A stretch of 64,000 nt of DNA from Hallella bergensis DSM 17361 (GCF_000160535.1 NZ_GG704784.1:105039-169038); one strand, 5' to 3'. Numbered from the stretch's first letter, positions 21,959 to 31,590 are shown. The notes: a model not told the origin generated them from the letters alone. A program made the numbers and translations.

Positions 21959-21986
21959 GCAAGCTCTATTTCGAAACAGACCTTGC
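21959..21986 (-). terminator. Terminator-like hairpin after the HU-like pseudogene
   Basis: GCAAG.TCT.TTTC pairs with GAAA.AGA.CTTGC (12 of 14 pairs). On the minus strand it is followed by GCCTGTTTTGTTTTC, a T-rich run. Confidence 0.55.
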
Positions 21987-22021
21987 ACCATACAAATTAG
22001 AGAGTTATAAAAAACTTTCGG

Positions 22022-22348
22022 TTACGGGTTGATGATTGCTCCACCGCCCGAAGAAGAATCATCCGAGGCGACTTCGCCTTTCCTTTCCTCTCACTCGATG
22101 TCCACAACTGCCAGTCTACGCACGGCACGGCAGTCGCCACCTGTGACCCTCGTGCCGCCTCCACGGAAGCGGGTTTCGGGAATGAAGCGCACACGCACGC
22201 TGTTGATGAGTGCGGCGGTTACTTCCTTTTCTGTTGCCACGCCGTTATTGTTCGTCGCAGCCGTGAAGTAGAATGAGCCTATGCCGCCGAGTCTCACCGA
22301 GCAGCCCTGTGCCATATAGTCGCCCGTCACGTTAGCGACTACTGCCAA
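22022..22348 (-). pseudogene. HU-like DNA-binding protein (HU-HIG type), broken at both ends
   Basis: Recognisable core: AVVANVTGDYMAQGCSVRLG, then GIGSFYFTAATNNNGVATEK, VRVRFIPETRF and CRAVRRLAVVDIE. It continues in the same frame after a TGA (probably a former TGG) as EERKGEVASDDSSSGGGAII, with the acidic/Gly tail of this family. The N-terminal ~40 residues are missing; directly upstream is a stop and the inverted-repeat insertion 22362-22452. Nucleoid-type protein, no longer functional. Confidence 0.8.
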
Positions 22349-22361
22349 AAGCTATTTAGAT

Positions 22362-22452
22362 GAGATCTCTGCAAAACTCCCCTGACAGGAGGTATAACTT
22401 ATTGGTAGGCAGATATTGTGTTTCTGGCAAAATGGAGTTTTGCAGAGGCCTC
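22362..22452. mobile_element. 91-bp inverted-repeat insertion (MITE-like)
   Basis: 19-bp arms at 22362-22380 (GAGATCTCTGCAAAACTCC) and 22434-22452 match at 17 of 19 positions when inverted, around 53 bp of unique sequence without coding content. It sits where the HU-like gene loses its N-terminus. Confidence 0.6.
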
Positions 22453-22597
22453 GGATAATATTGTATTCGCTTTCAGAGTTGCACACTACGACACGACAGT
22501 CTAATTAGAGATTAATTTCTGTGAGAGGGTACTATTATAATTTATGCCCATTATAAAATACCCACTTTTAAGTATTGCAAAACTTGTTCACACCTCG

Positions 22598-22605
22598 TAC
22601 CTTTG
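22598..22605 (+). promoter_or_regulatory. -7 element for the tetR leader
   Basis: TACCTTTG with a TTG at 22575-22577, giving a leader of about 150 nt before tetR. Confidence 0.5.
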
Positions 22606-22683
22606 CAGCAAAGAAAATACAAGAGTATGATAAAACGAAAGTACCATATAGCATATATGGATATACACCCCTCCACTATCGAA

Positions 22684-22722
22684 GCGCACTGTTCAAGAAA
22701 AGAACAGTGCGTTTTTTTTATG
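22684..22722 (+). terminator. Leader terminator/attenuator before tetR
   Basis: CGCACTGTTC, loop AAGAAAA, GAACAGTGCG, followed by about eight T. It lies between the promoter at 22598 and the tetR start, so it would stop most transcripts unless bypassed. A short ORF starting ATG 22627 (MIKRKYHIAYMDIHPSTIEA) reads across it. Confidence 0.7.
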
Positions 22723-22765
22723 AACAAAATTGAACAACGTTCACTATTAACCCTTTACCCTCATC

Positions 22766-23380
22766 ATGCAAACTCTGAAAGATGACATTCGGCAGCGCAT
22801 CATCGCTACCGCTCGTGCAGAATTTATCGCACATGGCGTACGCTGCACCTCCATCCGCACAGTGGCTCGCAAATCAGGTGTCGCTGTAGGAAACCTATAC
22901 AATTACTTCAAGAGCAAGGACGAACTGTTTTGCGAGGTGCTGCGGCCTCTCACCAAGGCATTGAACAAACACATCCTGTCGCACAATGACGAAAAGTTTC
23001 TGTCGATAGACGTGTTCAACATGCGGCAACACCAAATAGATTACATCTTTGCCATGCTCGCCATCATCAAAGACTTCCGCCCAGAGCTTCGACTGCTCCT
23101 ATTCAACTCGGAGGGTACGTCGCTACAAGGATATAAAGACAAGATGGTGGACAGACAGATGAAAGTGGGTATGGAATATCTGCGACTGATGAAAGAACGC
23201 TATCCACATCTCAACGCCAACATTTCGCCATTCTTGGTTCACATCAATTGTTCTACATGGATAACCGTTTTCTGCGAGATTGTAGAACACGAAGATTACA
23301 GCGACGAGGATATCAAAGTTGCCTTGGAGCAGTACATGGACTTTAGCATGGCAGGTTGGAAAGCATTACTGAAACCATAA
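22766..23380 (+). CDS. TetR/AcrR family transcriptional regulator
   Basis: 204 residues. The N-terminal helix-turn-helix is clear: ARAEFIAHGVRCTSIRTVAR, then SGVAVGNLYNYFKSKDELF. The rest is an all-helical ligand-binding domain. First gene of the exporter operon (28 bp before the next gene), so it probably represses its own operon and is released by the exported compound or a precursor. A leader with a terminator hairpin precedes it. Confidence 0.92.
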   Translation: MQTLKDDIRQRIIATARAEFIAHGVRCTSIRTVARKSGVAVGNLYNYFKSKDELFCEVLRPLTKALNKHILSHNDEKFLSIDVFNMRQHQIDYIFAMLAIIKDFRPELRLLLFNSEGTSLQGYKDKMVDRQMKVGMEYLRLMKERYPHLNANISPFLVHINCSTWITVFCEIVEHEDYSDEDIKVALEQYMDFSMAGWKALLKP

Positions 23381-23408
23381 GGACTAATTATTAAAAAGAC
23401 AATAATAT

Positions 23409-25196
23409 ATGATGAAAACTCTCAAACGTTTAGGAGCTTACATGGGAGGGCGCAAATACTTGCTGCCATGCTCCGTAGCACTGTCGGCAGTCAACGGACT
23501 GCTGTCGCTTGTCCCATTCATACTTTTGTGGCTCGTGGTGCGCACACTACTTATCGCCAAGGGCAACCTCTCAAACACACCTCTTATAGACTATGCTCTA
23601 TGGGCTTTTGTCATATCGGTGGCAAACGTGTTGCTCTACTTTTTGGCACTGATGCTCTCTCATCTTGCAGCATTCCGTATCGAAACCAACATGAGGCGCA
23701 AAGCGATGCAACGGCTAATGCGTGCGCCATTGGGCTATCTCGATGAACAAAACACGGGACGTATGCGCAAAATCATTGATGAGGATTCGGGACAGACACA
23801 TACTTTTGTGGCACACCTGCTACCCGATGTGGCGAGCTGTGTCGTTGCTCCGATAGGTGTTATCGTACTGTTATTCGCTGTGGATTGGCAGTTGGGTGCG
23901 GCTGCAATGATACCTCTCATTGGCGCGATAGGCATTATGGGATATATGATGAACCCGAAGAACAACCAATTTCAAAGGCTCTACCTTGATGCGCAGGAGA
24001 AGATGGGGGCAGAGGCAGTGGAATATGTCAGAGGTATTCCCGTGGTCAAGGTGTTCCAACAGACAGTCTTCTCGTTCAAACGCTTCTACGATAGCATTAT
24101 CAGCTACCGCGACCTTGTCATCAAGTGTACGCTTGTGTGGCGCACGCCAATGTCATTTTATATACTGGCTATCAATGCCTTTGCCTTCATCCTTGTTCCT
24201 ACTGCTATTATCCTGATAGGACACGGTGGAGATACAAGCACAATTATTGCCAACGTGATACTTTATGTGGTGATTGCACCGCTCATCGCTTCCAACGTGA
24301 TGAAAGCCATGTATCTCAGTCAGGATCTTTTCTTAGCAAATGAGGCTGTGGAACGATTAGAGCAGCTCACTGATATTGCACCGCTCTCGCAGCACGACAA
24401 GCCAAAACGGGCAGAAGCGTACGACATTCGTTTCAACAACGTTTCGTTTCGATATGAGGGAGCGGAGAAAGATGCAGTGAGTCATATCAACCTTACCATT
24501 CCCGAAGGAAAGACGGTTGCGCTTGTAGGAGCGTCAGGCAGCGGAAAGACCACCATAGCAAGATTGATACCCCGTTTTTGGGACGTGCGTCATGGCAGCG
24601 TTACCATTGGAGGTGTAGACGTGAGGGATATGCGCAAGGACGAACTGATGCGCAACGTGTCGTTCGTCTTCCAGAACACCCGTCTGTTCAAAACTTCGCT
24701 CATCGAAAACCTACGTTACGGCAATCCTGATGCAACGACCGAGCAGATCAACCGTGCCATCGACCTCTCACAAAGTCGCGAGATTATCGACCGTCTGCCA
24801 CAGGGATTGGATACCGTTATCGGTGCCGAAGGCACTTATCTTTCGGGAGGTGAGCAGCAGCGAATTGTTCTTGCTCGTGCCATTCTGAAAGATGCTCCTA
24901 TCGTCGTACTCGACGAGGCGACTGCGTTTGCCGACCCCGAAAACGAACAGCTTATCCGAAAGGCACTGGCACATCTCACCCAAGGAAAAACCGTGCTGAT
25001 GATAGCCCATAGACTTACCACTGTGCAGGATGCCGACAGCATCGTAGTTGTGGACAACGGCGAAATAGTCGAACAGGGAACGCACGAGGAACTATTGAGG
25101 GAGGAAAAGTATTACCACCGTATGTGGAATGAATATCAACAATCTGTTTCGTGGAAACTATCATCTATTAAAAGTCATAAAGTCATAAAGTCATGA
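23409..25196 (+). CDS. ABC exporter, fused membrane and ATPase half-transporter A
   Basis: 595 residues. About six TM helices (first ~310 residues) and a C-terminal ATPase: Walker A GASGSGKTT (about 377), signature LSGGEQQRIVLARAIL, Walker B IVVLDEATAFADPENE and the H-loop IAHRLTTV. Alanine-Phe replaces the usual ASL after the Walker B Glu (EATAFAD). It pairs with the next gene as a heterodimer of the type IV exporter class (YbtPQ/IrtAB-like). The C-terminal tail SSIKSHKVIKS is coded by a short tandem repeat (AAAGTCAT three times). The stop overlaps the next start by 4 bp. Confidence 0.92.
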   Translation: MMKTLKRLGAYMGGRKYLLPCSVALSAVNGLLSLVPFILLWLVVRTLLIAKGNLSNTPLIDYALWAFVISVANVLLYFLALMLSHLAAFRIETNMRRKAMQRLMRAPLGYLDEQNTGRMRKIIDEDSGQTHTFVAHLLPDVASCVVAPIGVIVLLFAVDWQLGAAAMIPLIGAIGIMGYMMNPKNNQFQRLYLDAQEKMGAEAVEYVRGIPVVKVFQQTVFSFKRFYDSIISYRDLVIKCTLVWRTPMSFYILAINAFAFILVPTAIILIGHGGDTSTIIANVILYVVIAPLIASNVMKAMYLSQDLFLANEAVERLEQLTDIAPLSQHDKPKRAEAYDIRFNNVSFRYEGAEKDAVSHINLTIPEGKTVALVGASGSGKTTIARLIPRFWDVRHGSVTIGGVDVRDMRKDELMRNVSFVFQNTRLFKTSLIENLRYGNPDATTEQINRAIDLSQSREIIDRLPQGLDTVIGAEGTYLSGGEQQRIVLARAILKDAPIVVLDEATAFADPENEQLIRKALAHLTQGKTVLMIAHRLTTVQDADSIVVVDNGEIVEQGTHEELLREEKYYHRMWNEYQQSVSWKLSSIKSHKVIKS

Positions 25197-26920
25197 TTAA
25201 ATATTTTCAAAACCGTTTCGCTCTTACGGAAAAAGGGGCAAAAGACTTGCAGCAAGGCATCATCTTTTCGACACTGCTCAACCTTGTGCTGATGCTGCCA
25301 CCCACTTATTTGTTTTACTTCTTAATGGAGTATCTCGATAATATGCCAAGGAATACCCCTCATACGTTGTGGTTTTATCTCCTCATGGCAGCAGGGCTTA
25401 TGGTTGTGATGCTCGTCGTGATTCGTCGGCAATACGACAGCACCTATACCACCGTATATAATGAGAGTGCGCAACGCCGTATCTCTTTAGCCGAGAAACT
25501 GCGCCGCTTGCCTCTCGCCTTCTTTGGTGAGCGCAATCTCTCCGACCTCACTGCCACTATTATGGAAGACTGCACACAATTGGAAACAACGTTCTCGCAC
25601 GCCATTCCCCAACTATTTGCTTCTGTGGTGAGCATTGTCATTATCGCAGCGGGAATGTTCTGTTACGACTGGCGATTAGCCATCGCTGTGTTTTGGGTCG
25701 TGCCATTTGCCTTGGTGGTGCTATTGGTTTCACGAAATCGCATGGACAGGGCTTTTACACATGTCTACCACATCAAACGAGGCGTGAGCGAACAGATACA
25801 GGAAGGACTGGAGTGTGTGCAGGAAATCAAGTCGTACAATGGCGAGGACGAATACAACCAGCGGTTCGACCAGCGATTAAAAATATTGGAAAAAGAACTT
25901 GTTGCCGGTGAACTCTTGACAGGTGCGTTTGTCAATATCTCTGCCGTACTGCTTAAATTAGGCATGCCTACCGTCATCGTTGTAGGCGCATGGATGCTTC
26001 AGCGTGGCGACGTGTCGGTGTTCGTCTATTTGGCGTTCCTCCTTGTTTCGGCAATGGTTTATAATCCAATTCTTGAAGTATGCAATCACCTTGCCATTCT
26101 TACTTTTCTCGATATACGCATCAAGCGAATGAAGGAGATGGAGGCAATGCCCATACAGACGGGCGACACCAAGGTGGAAGTTTCAAACTATGACATTGAG
26201 TTCCACAACGTCAGCTTTTCCTACGAAACAGACAAGCAGGTGCTTCACAATGTTTCATTCACTGCCCGACAAGGCGAGATAACCGCACTCGTTGGTCCCT
26301 CAGGTGGTGGTAAGAGTACCACTGCCAAGCTCGCTGCACGTTTTTGGGACATCAATAGTGGAAAGATAACACTGGGCGGACACGACATCTCGGACATAGA
26401 ACCAGAGACGTTGCTCAAAAATTACGCCGTAGTATTCCAAGACGTGATGCTCTTCAATGCCTCTGTTGCCGACAATATACGCATAGGAAAACGCAACGCC
26501 ACCGATGAGGAAGTAAGGCATGTGGCGCGATTGGCACAGTGCGATGACTTCATCAATCGTATGCCACAAGGCTACGACACAGTGATTGGCGAAAATGGAG
26601 AAACCCTTTCGGGTGGGGAGCGGCAGCGTATCTCCATAGCCCGAGCGCTCTTAAAAGATGCTCCTGTGATACTCTTGGACGAAGCAACCGCCAGCCTTGA
26701 TGCCGAGAACGAGACAAAGATTCAGGCTGGTATCTCTGAACTGGTGCAGGGCAAGACTGTCATCATCATCGCCCACCGCATGCGCACCGTGCTGGGTGCC
26801 GACCACATCGTGGTACTTGACGGCGGGACGGTCAGCGAACAGGGTATGCCCAAAGATCTTATAGCAAAAGGTGGCAAGTTTGCCCAGATGGTGAGATTAC
26901 AACAGGAAAATAAATCATAA
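25193..26920 (+). CDS. ABC exporter, fused membrane and ATPase half-transporter B
   Basis: 575 residues. N-terminal six-helix domain, then ATPase with Walker A GPSGGGKST (about 370), signature LSGGERQRISIARALL, Walker B VILLDEATASLDAENE and IAHRMRTV. Overlap with the preceding gene implies equal production as a heterodimer. Inner membrane. The substrate is unknown; the operon partners (MMPL, LolA-like, beta-barrel) point to a lipid or amphiphile rather than a simple ion or sugar. Confidence 0.92.
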   Translation: MIKYFQNRFALTEKGAKDLQQGIIFSTLLNLVLMLPPTYLFYFLMEYLDNMPRNTPHTLWFYLLMAAGLMVVMLVVIRRQYDSTYTTVYNESAQRRISLAEKLRRLPLAFFGERNLSDLTATIMEDCTQLETTFSHAIPQLFASVVSIVIIAAGMFCYDWRLAIAVFWVVPFALVVLLVSRNRMDRAFTHVYHIKRGVSEQIQEGLECVQEIKSYNGEDEYNQRFDQRLKILEKELVAGELLTGAFVNISAVLLKLGMPTVIVVGAWMLQRGDVSVFVYLAFLLVSAMVYNPILEVCNHLAILTFLDIRIKRMKEMEAMPIQTGDTKVEVSNYDIEFHNVSFSYETDKQVLHNVSFTARQGEITALVGPSGGGKSTTAKLAARFWDINSGKITLGGHDISDIEPETLLKNYAVVFQDVMLFNASVADNIRIGKRNATDEEVRHVARLAQCDDFINRMPQGYDTVIGENGETLSGGERQRISIARALLKDAPVILLDEATASLDAENETKIQAGISELVQGKTVIIIAHRMRTVLGADHIVVLDGGTVSEQGMPKDLIAKGGKFAQMVRLQQENKS

Positions 26921-26933
26921 AATAAAAACAACA

Positions 26934-29291
26934 ATGAAAATCGAAAAAATCAACCGTAAGTTCAGGCAGACGGCGGAGTGGATACTGCGCCACCGGCTGC
27001 TTGTGGTAGGGCTGTTCGCCCTGCTTGTCGCATTCTCGTTCGTGGGAACGAAGCGTATCGTGATGAAGACCTCGTTCGACGACTACTTTATGAGCGACGA
27101 CCCGATGCTCTTGAAAACAGATGAGTTCAAGTCCATCTTCGGCAACGACTACTATGTGGCGGTATTGGTGAAGAACAAGGACGTGTTCTCCAAGCGAAGC
27201 CTCACGCTCATCCGCGAGCTGAGCAACGAACTGAAGGACAGCCTCTCGTATGCCGACAAGGTAACGTCGCTCACCGACCTTGAGTTTGCCGTTGGCACGG
27301 AGGAGGGCATGACCATCGAGCAGATTGTACCCGAGCAAATCCCGTCGGACGCAGCCGGACTGAATGAAATCAAGCGCAAGGCATACAGCAAGCCCTACCT
27401 CTCGAAGAAACTCGTGTCGAAGGACGGCACGATGACATGGATCATGGTGAAGCTGCGCCCATTCCCCGCTGACAGCGTGTGGAAGAAGACGAGCGACATC
27501 GCTCCCGATATGGTCACGGGCAAGGAGGCAGGACGCATCATCACGAAAGCAAAGTATGCAGAGCTATCGCCCAATGCCGCAGGAATGCCCTATATGAGCT
27601 ACGAGAAGTTCGTTTATCTGAAGGGTGAGATGGGACGGTTGTTCGCTATCGCCTTCCTCGTCTCCATCGTGGTGATGCTCGTCGTCACCCGCTCGCTGCG
27701 TGGAGTCATTGCACCGCTGATTACCTCAATATGTGCCTTGATAATCGGCTTCGGCATCATAGGATGGACGGGGCTTTACATCGACATGAGCACGGCTATG
27801 ATAGCCGTCATACTCACTTTTGCCTGTTCCATTGCCTACAACATTCACCTATATAACTTCTTCAAGACACGATTTGTGGAAACGGGCAGGCGCAAGGCTT
27901 CCATTACCGATGCCGTGGGCGAGACGGGCTGGGGCGTATTGCTCTCGGGGCTGACCACCGTGGCGGCGATGATGACGTTCCTCTCCATGAGCATCGTGCC
28001 GATGAAAGCCATTGGTCTGAACACCTCGCTCTGCCTGCTGTCGGTGCTGCTCACGTGTCTCGTGGTCACGCCAGTGCTGCTGTCGCTGGGCAGGGACAGG
28101 AAGCCACACGCGAATATGTCGCACAGCTTCGAGGGCTATGTGGGCGACCACTTCGAGCGTTTCGGCGGGTTCGTCATGCGCAACCATCGGCGTATCGTTG
28201 TCGTGTCGTCGGTGCTCACGCTGTTCTGCGGCATCGGTCTGTTCTTCATCGAGCCGGCGTTCGACGTGGAGAAGACAATGGGGCGCAAGGTGGAGTATGT
28301 GAAGAAGTTCCTCGACCTATGCGACACGGAATTGGGGTCGATGTATTCCTACGACTTGATGATTACACTGCCGCACGCAGACGACGCAAAGAAGCCCGAG
28401 AACCTAAAACGGCTCGATCAGTTGGCTACCATCACAGAAGGCTATCTGCTCACCAAGCGGCACAACTCCGTGACGGACATCATCAAGGACATGAACTGCA
28501 CGCTCAACGGTGGCAAGCAACAATTCTATCGTATTCCCGACGATGCAGACATGGTGGCACAGCTCCTCCTGCTCTACGAGAACGCCGGCGGCACGGAGTC
28601 GGAGTATTGGATGGACTATGACTACCGGCGACTACGCCTTCAAGTGGAAATCAAGAACTACAACTCCAACGAGGCGGAGAAGGAAATGGACGCATTGCAG
28701 GCAGAGGCACGGCGGCTCTTCCCTCAAGCGCACATCTCGATGGTGGGCAACATACCGCAGTTCACCGTGATGCAGCAATACGTGGAGCGTGGACAGATGT
28801 GGTCGATGATGCTCTCGGTGCTGGTCATCGGCGTGATCCTCGTGCTCGTCTTCAGCAGTTGGAAGGTCGGCTTGGTGGGTATGATTCCCAACCTCGCTCC
28901 CGCGGTCATAGTGGGCGGTATGATGGGCTGGCTCGACTATCCGCTCGACATGATGACCGCCTCTCTCATACCGATGATACTCGGTATCGCCGTCGATGAC
29001 ACCATCCACTTCATCAATCACAGCCACGTGGCATACGACCGATGCGGCGACTACGGCAACGCCATCAGGAGCACGTTCCGTACCGAGGGGCTTGCCATCG
29101 TGATGTCCACCGTGGTCGTGTCGGCGACGTTCGCAGGATTCATGTCGTCGAACGCCACGCAGATGGTCAACTGGGGCATCCTTGCCGTGGCGGGCATGGT
29201 GTCGGCATTGCTGGCAGACCTGTTCCTCACGCCGATTCTCTTTAAGTATCTCAGAGTGTTTGGCAAAGAAAAAAAGACAAATTCACAATAA
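26934..29291 (+). CDS. MMPL/HAE3-type RND transporter
   Basis: 785 residues. TM1 (RLLVVGLFALLVAFSFVG), a periplasmic domain with TSFDDYFMSDDPMLLKTDEF, a sterol-sensing-like bundle (FAIAFLVSIVVMLVVTRSL region), TM7 (VVVSSVLTLFCGIGLFFIEP), a second periplasmic domain and the last bundle with IPMILGIAVDDTIHFINH, whose paired Asp fit proton relay. This family moves lipids and hopanoid-like amphiphiles. It is 13 bp after the ABC pair and 13 bp before the LolA-like gene. Confidence 0.9.
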   Translation: MKIEKINRKFRQTAEWILRHRLLVVGLFALLVAFSFVGTKRIVMKTSFDDYFMSDDPMLLKTDEFKSIFGNDYYVAVLVKNKDVFSKRSLTLIRELSNELKDSLSYADKVTSLTDLEFAVGTEEGMTIEQIVPEQIPSDAAGLNEIKRKAYSKPYLSKKLVSKDGTMTWIMVKLRPFPADSVWKKTSDIAPDMVTGKEAGRIITKAKYAELSPNAAGMPYMSYEKFVYLKGEMGRLFAIAFLVSIVVMLVVTRSLRGVIAPLITSICALIIGFGIIGWTGLYIDMSTAMIAVILTFACSIAYNIHLYNFFKTRFVETGRRKASITDAVGETGWGVLLSGLTTVAAMMTFLSMSIVPMKAIGLNTSLCLLSVLLTCLVVTPVLLSLGRDRKPHANMSHSFEGYVGDHFERFGGFVMRNHRRIVVVSSVLTLFCGIGLFFIEPAFDVEKTMGRKVEYVKKFLDLCDTELGSMYSYDLMITLPHADDAKKPENLKRLDQLATITEGYLLTKRHNSVTDIIKDMNCTLNGGKQQFYRIPDDADMVAQLLLLYENAGGTESEYWMDYDYRRLRLQVEIKNYNSNEAEKEMDALQAEARRLFPQAHISMVGNIPQFTVMQQYVERGQMWSMMLSVLVIGVILVLVFSSWKVGLVGMIPNLAPAVIVGGMMGWLDYPLDMMTASLIPMILGIAVDDTIHFINHSHVAYDRCGDYGNAIRSTFRTEGLAIVMSTVVVSATFAGFMSSNATQMVNWGILAVAGMVSALLADLFLTPILFKYLRVFGKEKKTNSQ

Positions 29292-29304
29292 AAAACAGTA
29301 TCAA

Positions 29305-30084
29305 ATGAAAGCAAAAGAATTAGTATTGACACTCATCGCCTTGTTTGCGATTTGCAGTGCAAACGCCGCAGGTCTCACAGGAAGAGACATCATGCAGAAA
29401 GTAAGGAACCGCGCCGATGGCGACACACGCTATGCCACCATCGAAATGACGCTCGTGCAGAGAAGCGGGCACAAACGGGTGCGCAAACTCGAATCGTGGG
29501 CAATGGACATAGGCAAGGACACAAAGAAAATTATGTTCTTCACTTATCCCGGAGATGTGAAGGGAACAGGTTTCCTCACTTGGGACTACGACAATCCACG
29601 CAAGGTGGACGACAAGTGGCTCTATCTGCCTGCCATGAAAAAGACAAGACGCATCAGCGGTAAGTCGTCGAAGACCGACTACTTCATGGGTAGCGACTTT
29701 ACCTACAACGACATGAGTATGCGCAATGTGGACGAGGAAAAACACCAGCTCCTGCGAGAAGAAAACTTAGCCGGACATAGATGCTGGGTGGTGCAGTCGA
29801 TTCCCAATGACAAGGACGAAATCTATACACGTCGAGTAACATGGATAAGACAGGACTGTTTGATGGCTGTCAAGGCTGAATACTACGATAAACTGAACAA
29901 GCTACACCGCCGACTCTCTATCTCCAACATCGATAAAGTACAGGGATTTTGGACGATGCACCTCATGCAAATGGAAAATGTGCAGACGGGGCACAAGACC
30001 ATCATTCGCATGGACAACCAGCGATTCAACATCAAGGTGGCGCCCAACCTCTTCACCGTTTCCAAATTGGAGAAAGGGCTCTGA
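29305..30084 (+). CDS. LolA-like periplasmic (outer-membrane lipoprotein-sorting type) protein
   Basis: 259 residues with a signal peptide (MKAKELVLTLIALFAICSANA). The mature part begins TGRDIMQKVRNRADGDTRYA, then ATIEMTLVQRSGHKRVRKLE, FFTYPGDVKGTGFLTWDYD, SSKTDYFMGSDFTYNDM and a beta-rich C-terminus. The unclosed-barrel fold binds acyl chains in the periplasm. It is probably the shuttle between the MMPL protein and the next gene's barrel. The ORF upstream of 29305 belongs to the end of the MMPL gene in another frame. Confidence 0.88.
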   Translation: MKAKELVLTLIALFAICSANAAGLTGRDIMQKVRNRADGDTRYATIEMTLVQRSGHKRVRKLESWAMDIGKDTKKIMFFTYPGDVKGTGFLTWDYDNPRKVDDKWLYLPAMKKTRRISGKSSKTDYFMGSDFTYNDMSMRNVDEEKHQLLREENLAGHRCWVVQSIPNDKDEIYTRRVTWIRQDCLMAVKAEYYDKLNKLHRRLSISNIDKVQGFWTMHLMQMENVQTGHKTIIRMDNQRFNIKVAPNLFTVSKLEKGL

Positions 30085-30085
30085 T

Positions 30086-31441
30086 ATGAACCTACTCCGA
30101 TTATGTATGTTCCTGCTTGTGCCGATGCTCTCGGCACAGGCATCAGCCCAAATCGACACGCTGCAAACTGAGAGCGACACCATTGTTTGTGAAGATACCA
30201 TTATCAGTTTGGAAAACACTGTTGCTGGCTCGAAAGAAGTTTTGGAAGAAACAGTCGAAACTATCGACGACAACGCTTTGCAGGTGCAGGTAAAAGGTTT
30301 CCTCGATACCTATCACGCTGTAAGGACAGAGGGAAAAGCCGACTGGATGGCATCGAGGACTCGGGCGCGAGGAGAACTGAAACTTGAAAAAGGGGCGGCT
30401 TCGCTCTTTGTGTCGCTGAACGCTATCTACAACGGAATACTCAAAGAGCGCACGGGACTGGAGCTGCGCGAGGCTTATCTCGCCTATGCAAAGGGTAATC
30501 TTGACCTGCGTGTGGGACGGCAGATTGTGGTATGGGGGGTGGCAGATGCGCTGCGACTTACCGACTGCGTGTCGCCGTTCGACTACACCGAATTTCTTGC
30601 ACAGGACTATGACGATATTCGTATGCCTGTCAATGCCCTGCGTGCTAAGTACACAATGGGAGCGGTTACGCTCGAGGCTGTGTGCAATCCTGTAGCCGAC
30701 TTCTTCATACTGCCCACAGATGAGCGCAATCCATGGGCAATACGCCTTTTGTCCTCACCTTTGCCCTATACGATAGACTTGGAAAGTGGAAAACCAGAGA
30801 AACGACTGAAGAATATGGAGTTTGGTGGACGCATAACCGTAAACCTAAGCGGAGTGGATTTCTCTGTGAGTGCCTTGCGAACGTGGAACAAACAGCCTGC
30901 CTTTTGTCCTGAACTGTCGGCTAATGGGAAATCGCTTCGCATAGTCGGGAAGTACCATCGCATGACTATGCTCGGTGCCGATTGCTCACTGCCCATAGGT
31001 AAGTTCGTTGTCCGTGCCGAAATAGCCGACTATATAGGCGAGGCGCAGAGTGTAGGCTTGGGACAGAATGCCGTGCAGCGCAACTCCCTCAACGCCCTTG
31101 CAGGACTTGATTGGTATCCGGGCAACGATTGGAATGTAAGTCTTCAATACTGCCACAAATACACTTCGGGCAATCTTGACGGACTTTCTGCCTACCGCAA
31201 TGCAGGACTTGCCACAGCACGGCTCGCCAAAGAACTGCTGCGCAACACGCTGAAACTCTCCACCTTTGCCTACATTGATGTAACCAACGGCGGCATCTTC
31301 AATCGTTTCTCGGCTTCCTATTCCCTTAACGACCAAATCGAGCTCACCGCTGGCTACGACTATTTCCATGCCGACAAAGGTAAGTTCCAAATGTACAGTA
31401 AGAACTCCGAAGCATGGGTGAAAGTGAAGTACAGTTTCTGA
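30086..31441 (+). CDS. Outer membrane beta-barrel, DUF1302-like
   Basis: 451 residues with a signal peptide (MNLLRLCMFLLVPMLSAQAS). The mature sequence has many amphipathic strands and the typical block DLRVGRQIVVWGVADALRLT, then FDYTEFLAQDYDDIRMPV, which matches DUF1302-type barrels. It ends with an aromatic C-terminus (KVKYSF). Start one base after the LolA-like stop. In other bacteria, MMPL, LolA-like and DUF1302 genes also occur together, so this is the outer-membrane end of the system. No plug domain is seen. Confidence 0.82.
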   Translation: MNLLRLCMFLLVPMLSAQASAQIDTLQTESDTIVCEDTIISLENTVAGSKEVLEETVETIDDNALQVQVKGFLDTYHAVRTEGKADWMASRTRARGELKLEKGAASLFVSLNAIYNGILKERTGLELREAYLAYAKGNLDLRVGRQIVVWGVADALRLTDCVSPFDYTEFLAQDYDDIRMPVNALRAKYTMGAVTLEAVCNPVADFFILPTDERNPWAIRLLSSPLPYTIDLESGKPEKRLKNMEFGGRITVNLSGVDFSVSALRTWNKQPAFCPELSANGKSLRIVGKYHRMTMLGADCSLPIGKFVVRAEIADYIGEAQSVGLGQNAVQRNSLNALAGLDWYPGNDWNVSLQYCHKYTSGNLDGLSAYRNAGLATARLAKELLRNTLKLSTFAYIDVTNGGIFNRFSASYSLNDQIELTAGYDYFHADKGKFQMYSKNSEAWVKVKYSF

Positions 31442-31522
31442 AATACTTTGCGAATAAAGCATAGATGTAGAATGTAGCTACTTGGTAGTAATAGTTATTC
31501 CATCTTCCAACTACGGCACAAT

Positions 31523-31590
31523 CCTTTCTCTTTCACCGTCTTATCTCTATTGTAGTTATGTAGTAGGATAATATCGGTGAAAGAAAAAGG
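31523..31590 (+). terminator. Inverted repeat after the exporter operon
   Basis: CCTTTCTCTTTCACCG at 31523-31538 and its inverse (15 of 16) at 31575-31590. It could end the operon, although the loop is 36 nt. The same arm occurs again inside the recombinase gene (32388-32403). Confidence 0.4.

Noticed and set aside
21705..21962. 85-codon minus-strand ORF (MRLFCFQTENVRSYAGRCLI...)
   Set aside because: Overlaps the start of the DUF4365 gene in another frame and resembles no family; kept only as a weak possibility.
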